Source: Propionicimonas sp. (GTDB taxonomy: Bacteria > Actinomycetota > Actinomycetes > Propionibacteriales > Propionibacteriaceae). Taken from it: 53,516 bases of DNA. Shown piece after piece: positions 47,366 through 53,516 of this stretch (its first letter is position 1; every line of letters begins with the position of its first letter). A program made the translations under genes and the position numbers. The DNA lies in NCBI RefSeq assembly GCF_029975155.1, contig NZ_JARKPQ010000246.1:1-53516 (forward strand), in the 5' to 3' direction. The notes beneath the pieces were generated by a model that saw only the letters and a list, made by a program, of their open reading frames with translations, had not been told where the DNA came from and ran no database searches.

Positions 47366-48907
47366 TCACTTCGCGAGGGCCACCGCGCGGGACTCTCGCA
47401 CGACCGTCACCTTGATGCTGCCGGGGTAGGTCAGCTCCTCCTCGACCCGCTTGGCGATGTCCCGCGCGATCACCTGCGACTCGGCGTCGTTGACCATCTC
47501 GGGGGCGACCATCACCCGGATCTCCCGGCCCGCCTGCATGGCGAACACCTTGTCGACGCCTTCGTGCTCCTTCGCGATGTCCTCCAGCCGCTGCAGGCGC
47601 TTGACGTAGATCTCCAGGCTCTCCCTGCGCGCACCCGGCCGGCTGCCGCTGATCGCGTCCGCGGCCTGGGTGAGCACCGCCTCGACCGTACGCGGCTCGA
47701 CCTCGTTGTGGTGTGCCTCGATGGCGTGGACGATGTCCGGATGCTCGCCGTGGCGGCGGGCGAGATCCGCACCCACCTTGGCATGCGACCCCTCCGCCTC
47801 GTGGGTGAGTGCCTTGCCGATGTCGTGCAGGAAGGCGGCGCGCCGGCAGACCTCCACGTCCAGGCCGAGCTCGGCCGCCAGCAGGGCCGCGATGTGCCCG
47901 CACTCGACCAGGTGCTTGAGCACGTTCTGGCCGTAGGACGTGCGGTACTGCAGCGAGCCGAGGATCGGCAGCAGGCCGGGAGCGAGGTCGGTGATGCCCA
48001 TCTCGATCAGGGCGTCCTCGGCGGCCCGGATGCACAGTTCGTCCACGCGCCGGGTGCTGCGCTCGTGCACCTCCTCGATCCGAGCGGGGTGGATCCGGCC
48101 GTCGGCGACGAGTTCGGTGAGGGTGAGTCGGGCGATCTCCCGGCGCACCGGGTCGAAGCAGGAGAGCAGCACGCTCTCCGGGGTGTCGTCGATGAGCACG
48201 TTCACCCCGGTGATCTGCTCGAACGCCCGGATGTTGCGGCCCTCGCGGCCGATGATCCGGCCCTTCATCTCGTCGCCGGGCAGCGGGACGGTGGCGACCA
48301 CGGACTCCGTGGTCTGCTCTGCCGCCAGCCGCTGGATGCTGGTGACGATGATCCGGCGAGCGGTTGCCTCAGCGGATCGCCTCGCCTCGGACTCGATCTC
48401 CCGGGTGAGCTGGGCGGCGTGCAGCCGGGCGTCCTTCTCCACGTGGGCGATCAGCTCGGTGCGGGCCTGTTCGGCGGAGAGGCCGGCCACCGTGGCCAGC
48501 GCGTCCGCGCGCTCGGCCTCCGCCTCGTCCAGTTGCGCCTCCCTGCGGTCGAGGCCGGCGGCGATCTGGTCGAGGTGCGTCTCCCGGTTGTGCACTTCCT
48601 CCAGGTATCGGTTCAGCCGGTTCTCGCGTTCCGCCAGCAGTTCCTCCCTGCGGTCGGCGGCCTGCCGGCGTGCCTTGAGTTCCTCGTCGTGCGCTTCGGC
48701 GGCATGAACGACGGGGGCCGGCTGCGGCGCCACCCTCCGGGGGTCGCGACCGGGCTGGCGACCACCACCCCGCCGTCGCTGCTGCTGCCCCGGCCGGCCG
48801 CCGGAAGTCGGCGCACCTCTGAGCAGAAGTACGAGCAGCACGACGAGCGCCACGGTGACGAGTACAAGGACGCCGACCACGGCTGTCAGTACGACCATCG
48901 GATCCAC
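47366..48907 (-). CDS. rny: Ribonuclease Y
   Basis: A 513-residue membrane-anchored endoribonuclease of the RNase Y type. N-terminal helix [20 protein letters not shown] (residues 3-22), then a basic/Gln-rich stretch, a long coiled coil (residues ~65-180), a KH domain with [20 protein letters not shown] near residue 197, and the HD domain with [14 protein letters not shown] near 346 (metal-binding His-Asp). The C-terminus ends [13 protein letters not shown] chose GTG 48907 because AGGAGG lies five bases upstream; ATG 48898 would be 14 bases away. It is on the minus strand between miaB and recX, and initiates mRNA turnover at the inner membrane. Confidence 0.95.
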   Translation of the reverse strand: MDPMVVLTAVVGVLVLVTVALVVLLVLLLRGAPTSGGRPGQQQRRRGGGRQPGRDPRRVAPQPAPVVHAAEAHDEELKARRQAADRREELLAERENRLNRYLEEVHNRETHLDQIAAGLDRREAQLDEAEAERADALATVAGLSAEQARTELIAHVEKDARLHAAQLTREIESEARRSAEATARRIIVTSIQRLAAEQTTESVVATVPLPGDEMKGRIIGREGRNIRAFEQITGVNVLIDDTPESVLLSCFDPVRREIARLTLTELVADGRIHPARIEEVHERSTRRVDELCIRAAEDALIEMGITDLAPGLLPILGSLQYRTSYGQNVLKHLVECGHIAALLAAELGLDVEVCRRAAFLHDIGKALTHEAEGSHAKVGADLARRHGEHPDIVHAIEAHHNEVEPRTVEAVLTQAADAISGSRPGARRESLEIYVKRLQRLEDIAKEHEGVDKVFAMQAGREIRVMVAPEMVNDAESQVIARDIAKRVEEELTYPGSIKVTVVRESRAVALAK

Positions 48908-48987
48908 GGCGTCCTCCTCGAGCGGGGTCGGGGACGCCGAAGGCCCAGTCCTCAAGCGGCCACAGCCGTCACGGCCATGGCGATGCC

Positions 48988-49012
48988 AAGAAAGCCCGGC
49001 GGTCAGCCGGGA
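48988..49012 (-). terminator. Terminator of the recA-recX unit
   Basis: On the minus strand, CCCGGC-TGACC-GCCGGG followed by CTTTCTTGG, about 100 bases past the recX stop. Confidence 0.65.
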
Positions 49013-49109
49013 CCAGCAGTATCGCGGGGTTCAGTCCCCAGTGATGGTCAGTCAGTCGCTCAGGAATGGGTCCGCGTGCGCACCCATCGGCAGGCTAAGG
49101 CCGCCCGGG

Positions 49110-49538
49110 TCATTCCGCAAGCTCCGGCAGCTCAGCCAGCACTTCTCTGGTGACCTGGGCCACCACGGACGCGGAGAAGCCACGCCGGGCCAGCGCACCG
49201 GCGAGGCGCCGGTACTGCACCTGCGGATCGAGGCCGGCCAGCGAACGGGCCTTCCGTTCCGCGAACCCTCGAGCGACCGCGTAGTCACGGTCGCCGTCGA
49301 GTTCCGCCACGGCGGCGTCGATCACCTCGCGGTCGACGCCCTTCGCCACCAGTTCCGCCAGCAGCGCCCTGCGGCTCTTCTGCCGACGGTCACCCGCGGC
49401 CAGCCAGTCGCGGGTGAACACCGCGTCGTCGATCAGGCCGACCTCCTCGAGCCGGTCCAGCACGATCTGCGCGATGTCGTCCGGCACCTGCTTTCGCGCC
49501 AGCGCCCGGGTGAGTTCCACCCTCGTGCGGGCGCGCAC
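49110..49538 (-). CDS. recX: RecX, regulator of RecA (start disturbed by repeats)
   Basis: A RecA inhibitor that modulates filament growth. The 142 residues from GTG 49538 contain the RecX three-helix repeats: RARTRVELTRALARKQVPDDIAQIVLDRLEEVGLIDD, FTRDWLAAGDRRQKSRRAL and a C-terminal VQYRRLAGALARRGFSASVVAQV. The natural N-terminus lies further upstream, since homology continues in the same frame through ADPLAIAREIALRQL. That frame is open to 49802 but has no ATG, GTG or TTG. Instead, an ATG at 49672 (MSDQANR) lies in another frame, and repeats of families A and B occupy 49592-49733. The gene may be frameshifted or use an unusual start. It follows recA directly. Confidence 0.8.
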   Translation of the reverse strand: MRARTRVELTRALARKQVPDDIAQIVLDRLEEVGLIDDAVFTRDWLAAGDRRQKSRRALLAELVAKGVDREVIDAAVAELDGDRDYAVARGFAERKARSLAGLDPQVQYRRLAGALARRGFSASVVAQVTREVLAELPELAE

Positions 49539-49591
49539 CGTGAGCTGGCGCAGTGCGATCTCGCGGGCGATGGCGAGCGGGTCGGCGGCGG

Positions 49592-49733
49592 GCCCTTCGT
49601 CAGGCTCAGGCCCTTCGTCAGGCTCAGGGAGCGTCTCGACAGGCTCGACGAGCGGTTGGCTTGGTCGCTCATCGAGCGGTGGGTGGCCCTTCGTGACGCC
49701 GCCCCTCGTTCCTCGGGGCGGCTCCTCAGGGAG
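49592..49733 (-). repeat. Nested family A and B repeats at the 5' end of recX
   Basis: Family B: CCGCTCGTCGAGCCTGTCGA and GACGCTCCCTGAGCCTGACG, with a perfect 18-base tandem duplication (CCTGAGCCTGACGAAGGG twice, encoding PEPDEG twice). Family A: CTCCCTGAGGAGCCGC and CGAGGAACGAGGGGCG, GCGTCACGAAGGGCC (49687-49733). Together they fill most of the recA-recX junction. A further CCCCTGAGGAGCTC partial unit is at 49756-49770. Confidence 0.85.
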
Positions 49734-49789
49734 CGCTGCCCACGGATCCCCGGAGAGCTCCTCAGGGGGCGTGTCCCAGCGGTTCGGGG

Positions 49790-50836
<1,047 letters not shown>

Positions 50837-50965
50837 CTCCCGCGTCCTCTCGTTCGCCACTTCCGTTGTCTCGCCATCACCCTAGGCAACGCCACTGACA
50901 ATCGGTCAGCGGATGACGCCGGTGTGGATATCTCCACCTCGAACGGGCGATTGTCCACAGGCTAG

Positions 50966-50981
50966 CCGAACACGTGTTCGA
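50966..50981 (-). promoter_or_regulatory. LexA (SOS) box upstream of recA, CCGAACACGTGTTCGA
   Basis: CGAAC-ACGT-GTTCG at 50967-50980 is a perfect palindrome. It lies between the DUF3046 stop and recA, 130 bases before the recA ATG, so recA is an SOS gene in this organism. Confidence 0.9.
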
Positions 50982-51017
50982 TATGCACACGACACGCGAG
51001 AGAAGAAAGCCAGATGC

Positions 51018-51212
51018 TCAGCGCTCTCGCGCCGGGAGCTCCAGAGCCTGCCACGCGGCCAGCCAGATGTCCTTGCAGGGCACCCCGCCGGCAAGGGCCT
51101 GGCTCACCGTCCGGTGGCCGAGTCCTTCGAGTACGACCGTGTCGGACCACATCAGGGAGTAGGCGTCGCCGAGGTGCGTCCGCAGCCTCGCGCGCAGGTC
51201 GGCTTCGCGCAT
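51018..51212 (-). CDS. DUF3046 protein
   Basis: A 64-residue conserved actinobacterial protein of unknown function, almost always upstream of recA. The reading starts MREADLRARLRTHLGDAY and has WSDTVVLEGLGHRTVSQALAGG and CKDIWLAAWQALELP, matching DUF3046. The start is the ATG at 51212, which lies seven bases after the clgR stop; the longer frame above it is antisense to clgR. Length is normal (about 60-70). Confidence 0.9.
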   Translation of the reverse strand: MREADLRARLRTHLGDAYSLMWSDTVVLEGLGHRTVSQALAGGVPCKDIWLAAWQALELPARER

Positions 51213-51219
51213 CGCCGGC

Positions 51220-51525
51220 TCAGGCCGCGGCGACGTGCGGGCTGCGCAGCGGCAGCTGGGTGATGCCGTGGTGGTCGTCGATCTTGTCGGAGACCTGCCG
51301 CAGGACGTTCGACAGCGGCACATCCAGAGCGCCGCAGATCGCGTTCAGCAGCTCGGAGGACGCCTCCTTCTGGCCGCGTTCGATCTCCGAGAGGTAACCC
51401 AGGCTCACCCGTGCCTTGCCGGAGACCTCGCGCAGGGTCAGGTTCGAGGACGTGCGCAGCTCACGCAGCGATTCGCCGAGCAGCTCCCGCATCAGCAGCG
51501 GGCGCTCGCGCACTTCCTGGATCAT
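51220..51525 (-). CDS. clgR: XRE-family regulator ClgR
   Basis: A 101-residue helix-turn-helix protein: [60 protein letters not shown] spans residues ~15-75. It belongs to the ClgR/Rv2745c type, which activates clp protease genes under stress in actinobacteria and lies next to pgsA-cinA and recA, exactly as here. The C-terminal tail, SPHVAAA, ends in hydrophobic residues recognised by Clp in related ClgR proteins. Start ATG 51525 gives the right length. Confidence 0.92.
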   Translation of the reverse strand: MIQEVRERPLLMRELLGESLRELRTSSNLTLREVSGKARVSLGYLSEIERGQKEASSELLNAICGALDVPLSNVLRQVSDKIDDHHGITQLPLRSPHVAAA

Positions 51526-51567
51526 GGGTTCGACTCTACCTGTCCTGCCGGGTCCTTCCCCGCGGGT

Positions 51568-51598
51568 GGTACAACGCCACGCTGACGCGGGTTGTTCC
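51568..51598. promoter_or_regulatory. Weak inverted repeat upstream of clgR
   Basis: GGTACAAC (51568-51575) and GTTGTTCC (51591-51598) form an imperfect palindrome 43-73 bases before the clgR ATG. It could be an autoregulatory site or part of a hairpin after pncC; I cannot decide between them. Confidence 0.3.
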
Positions 51599-51605
51599 CC
51601 GCGGA

Positions 51606-52094
51606 TCACGACTCCGCGGTGAGCGCGTCCTCGAGCAGGCCCAGCGCTGCCGCCACGGCCGCCGAGCGGACGGCCTGCCGGTCGCCGGCCGCGTCCACCC
51701 GCAGCGTGCGCACCGCGCCGCCGGGCTGGGCGAGACCCAGCCACACCTCACCGGGCAAGTGGCCGTCCTGCGGGTCCGGGCCGGCCACACCGGTCGCGGC
51801 CACACCCCAGTCGGCGCCGGTCGCCCGCCGTACTCCGGCCGCCATGGCGGCGGCGGTCTTCGCGGACACCGGTCCGTTCGCGGCCAGCAGGTCGGTGGGC
51901 ACTCCCCCGAGCCGCGCCTTGAGGTCCGTGGCATAGGTGATCAGTCCGCCGAGGTACACCGCCGACGCGCCCGGGACGGACGTGACCGCCGCGCCGATCA
52001 GCCCACCGGTGAGGGACTCCGCCGTGGCCAGCGTCTGACCGCGCTCGGCCAGCGCCTGGACGACCGCGACCGCTTGCGGATCAGCGAGTGTCAT
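51606..52094 (-). CDS. pncC: Nicotinamide-nucleotide amidase PncC (CinA C-terminal domain)
   Basis: A 162-residue stand-alone CinA C-terminal domain that deamidates nicotinamide mononucleotide in NAD recycling. [29 protein letters not shown] (residues ~22-50) carries the catalytic Ser, and [16 protein letters not shown], near residue 95, the second loop. No N-terminal CinA (MoCF-like) domain is present, as in other actinobacteria. It overlaps pgsA by 14 bases and precedes clgR. Confidence 0.93.
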   Translation of the reverse strand: MTLADPQAVAVVQALAERGQTLATAESLTGGLIGAAVTSVPGASAVYLGGLITYATDLKARLGGVPTDLLAANGPVSAKTAAAMAAGVRRATGADWGVAATGVAGPDPQDGHLPGEVWLGLAQPGGAVRTLRVDAAGDRQAVRSAAVAAALGLLEDALTAES

Positions 52095-52701
52095 CCTTGC
52101 CCTTGGCGAGCGCCGCAGCCCGCAGCCGGAGCGCGTCGCGGACGTACATCAGCCCGGTCACGACCGTGAGGACGAACGCCGCACCCATCACCAGCCACGA
52201 CAGCACGAACCAGAACGGCAGGATCTCCTGGACCTTCGGAATCGGGTACGGCAGGAACATCAGCAGCGCGATCGATTGCAGCAGGGTCTTCAGCTTGCCG
52301 CCGGCCGCTGCCGCCATCACCTCGTACTTGAGCATCTGCACCCGCATCCAGGTGATGCCCCACTCGCGGATGAGGATGACCACGGTCACCCACCACGGGA
52401 GCTCGTTCAGGATACTCAGCGAGATGAACGCCGCACCGGTCAGGGCCTTGTCGGCGATCGGGTCCCAGATCTTGCCGAAGTCGCTGACCAGGTTGTAGCG
52501 CCGCGCGATCCGGCCGTCGAACAGGTCGGTGAGGATCGCGACGCCGAAGGCCACGGTTGCGGCCATCCGCCAGCCGAAATCGGTGGGATGCAGGAACAGC
52601 AGGACGACGAAGACCGGGACGAGGACCAGCCGGAGCACCGTGAGCGCGTTTGGCAGCCAAGCCGGCACCGTCACACCGGCATGCTGCGCGGATTGCGTCA
52701 T
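52081..52701 (-). CDS. pgsA: CDP-diacylglycerol-glycerol-3-phosphate 3-phosphatidyltransferase PgsA
   Basis: A 206-residue membrane enzyme of the CDP-alcohol phosphotransferase family, making phosphatidylglycerol phosphate. The family motif D-x2-DG-x2-AR-x8-G-x3-D-x3-D is complete in DLFDGRIARRYNLVSDFGKIWDPIADK, about residues 57-83. Five to six membrane segments are present, including VILIREWGITWMRVQM. In actinobacteria this copy (PgsA2/3-like) neighbours rimO and pncC. It overlaps both neighbours (4 and 14 bases), so it is in one operon. Confidence 0.93.
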   Translation of the reverse strand: MTQSAQHAGVTVPAWLPNALTVLRLVLVPVFVVLLFLHPTDFGWRMAATVAFGVAILTDLFDGRIARRYNLVSDFGKIWDPIADKALTGAAFISLSILNELPWWVTVVILIREWGITWMRVQMLKYEVMAAAAGGKLKTLLQSIALLMFLPYPIPKVQEILPFWFVLSWLVMGAAFVLTVVTGLMYVRDALRLRAAALAKGKDDTR

Positions 52702-53516
52702 CGCCCCTCCAGCTCCACGACGAGATCCACCCCGTCCGACGCCGTGACCTTACCCCAGACGACGTCGCCCGTGATCAGATCGTGACCATTTGAGGCGAGC
52801 GTAGTACTTCCGTCGGTCTCGGGCCCCTGATGCACCGATCGTCCCGAGATCGTCCTGTCCGCGACGGCCTCGACCAGCACCCGCGTCCGCTCGCCCAGGC
52901 GGTCGGCGGCACGTTGCGCGGAGACCTCGTCGACGAGCGTGGCCAGTCGGTCCACGCGCTCGTCGATGAGTTCGGGAGCAACCTTGTCCGGCAGCGTCGC
53001 ACCCTCGGTGCCCTCCTCGTCGGAGTAGCCGAAGACGCCCACGGCGTCGAGCCTGGCGTCGGCGAGGAACCCGGCCAGCACCTCGACGTCCGCCTCGGTC
53101 TCGCCGGGAAAACCGGTGATCACGTTGCTGCGGATGCCCGCGTCGGGACGGACGGCGCGGATCCGTCCGATCAGGTCGAGGAAGGAGTCGGCGTCCCCGA
53201 AGCGCCGCATGCGGCGCAGCACGGATGCGGACGCGTGCTGGAAGGGCAGGTCGAAGTAGGGCACGACGCGCGGCAGTCCCAGCATGGCCTCCAGGAGGGT
53301 AGGACGGACCTCGGCCGGCTGCAGGTAGGAGACGCGGATCCAGTCCAGGCCGTCGACCCGGTCCAGGCCGACCAGCAGCCGCTCCAGGTTCGTGCCGAGG
53401 TCCTTGCCGTAGGCGCTGGAGTTCTCGCTGACCAGCACCACCTCGCGGACGCCGTTGGCGACCAGCCACCGGGCCTCGGCCACCACCTCCTCCACCGGCC
53501 GGGAGAGGTAGGAGCC
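52698..53516 (-). CDS. rimO: Ribosomal protein S12 methylthiotransferase RimO, C-terminal part, truncated by window edge
   Basis: The 272 visible codons are the part after the radical-SAM Cys motif: GSYLSRPVEEVVAEARWLVANGVREV, SENSSAYGKDLG, VPYFDLPFQHASASVLRRMRR, RSNVITGFPGETEADVEVLAGF and a C-terminal TRAM-like region (RTRVLVEAVADRTISG). RimO thiomethylates Asp89 of ribosomal protein S12. The overall shape and the FDLPFQHAS motif distinguish it from MiaB (MPLQSGS), also in this window. The start and Fe-S cysteines lie beyond 53516. It overlaps pgsA by four bases. Confidence 0.93.
   Translation of the reverse strand, partial: GSYLSRPVEEVVAEARWLVANGVREVVLVSENSSAYGKDLGTNLERLLVGLDRVDGLDWIRVSYLQPAEVRPTLLEAMLGLPRVVPYFDLPFQHASASVLRRMRRFGDADSFLDLIGRIRAVRPDAGIRSNVITGFPGETEADVEVLAGFLADARLDAVGVFGYSDEEGTEGATLPDKVAPELIDERVDRLATLVDEVSAQRAADRLGERTRVLVEAVADRTISGRSVHQGPETDGSTTLASNGHDLITGDVVWGKVTASDGVDLVVELEGR

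Overview
This is a chromosomal window from a high-GC Gram-positive actinobacterium, most likely Propionibacteriales / Propionibacteriaceae-like (inferred from gene content; no 16S or other marker is present). Supporting evidence: a pervasive GC-rich third codon position that produces long antisense shadow frames; the order rpoD - ptrB - sigB; the lexA / divergent membrane protein / nrdR / class II nrdJ block; the rimO-pgsA-pncC-clgR-DUF3046-recA-recX block; gluABCD; and actinobacterial small families (DUF7455, DUF3046, MT0933-type antitoxin).

Layout. 1-6.6 kb: start of a type IIA topoisomerase B subunit (cut by the window edge), DUF7455 protein, macro-domain protein overlapping an S9 peptidase, then a glutamate-type ABC importer (gluABCD, minus strand). 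6.7-12.1 kb: HAD phosphatase, principal sigma factor, oligopeptidase B, second sigma-70 factor. 12.2-15.2 kb: thioesterase, PAC2 protein, a LysR regulator divergent from a 57-residue protein. 15.3-21 kb: carbohydrate locus with a LacI regulator, solute-binding lipoprotein, two permeases and a GH172/DUF2961 enzyme, all on the minus strand. 21-28 kb: membrane protein, HrpA helicase, universal stress protein, FMN-type protein, AEC transporter. 28.2-31.5 kb: acyltransferase, VTT/DedA protein, then a decayed strip with pseudogene fragments and repeats. 31.5-38.4 kb: nrdJ, nrdR, SOS-controlled lexA region, carboxylate-amine ligase, DUF167 protein, GNAT. 38.6-43.7 kb: miaA-dapF-hflX-dinG operon. 43.8-45.6 kb: MT0933-like small protein and a PIN/HTH toxin-antitoxin pair. 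45.9-53.5 kb: miaB, rny, recX, recA, DUF3046, clgR, pncC, pgsA, rimO (cut by the edge).

How the genes work together. Three LexA boxes tie recA, lexA and a small membrane protein into an SOS regulon. A pair of NrdR-like boxes precedes nrdR-nrdJ. A tandem LacI-type operator precedes the sugar locus, and inverted repeats precede the LysR target candidate and the toxin-antitoxin pair.

The most unusual feature is at another scale. At least five families of short dispersed palindromic repeats run through the window. Copies lie inside reading frames or at their ends: in the middle of HrpA, in the 5' part of recX (where they may have broken the frame), at the C-terminus of MiaB, as the C-terminal tail of the HAD phosphatase, and as the stop codon of the S9 peptidase.
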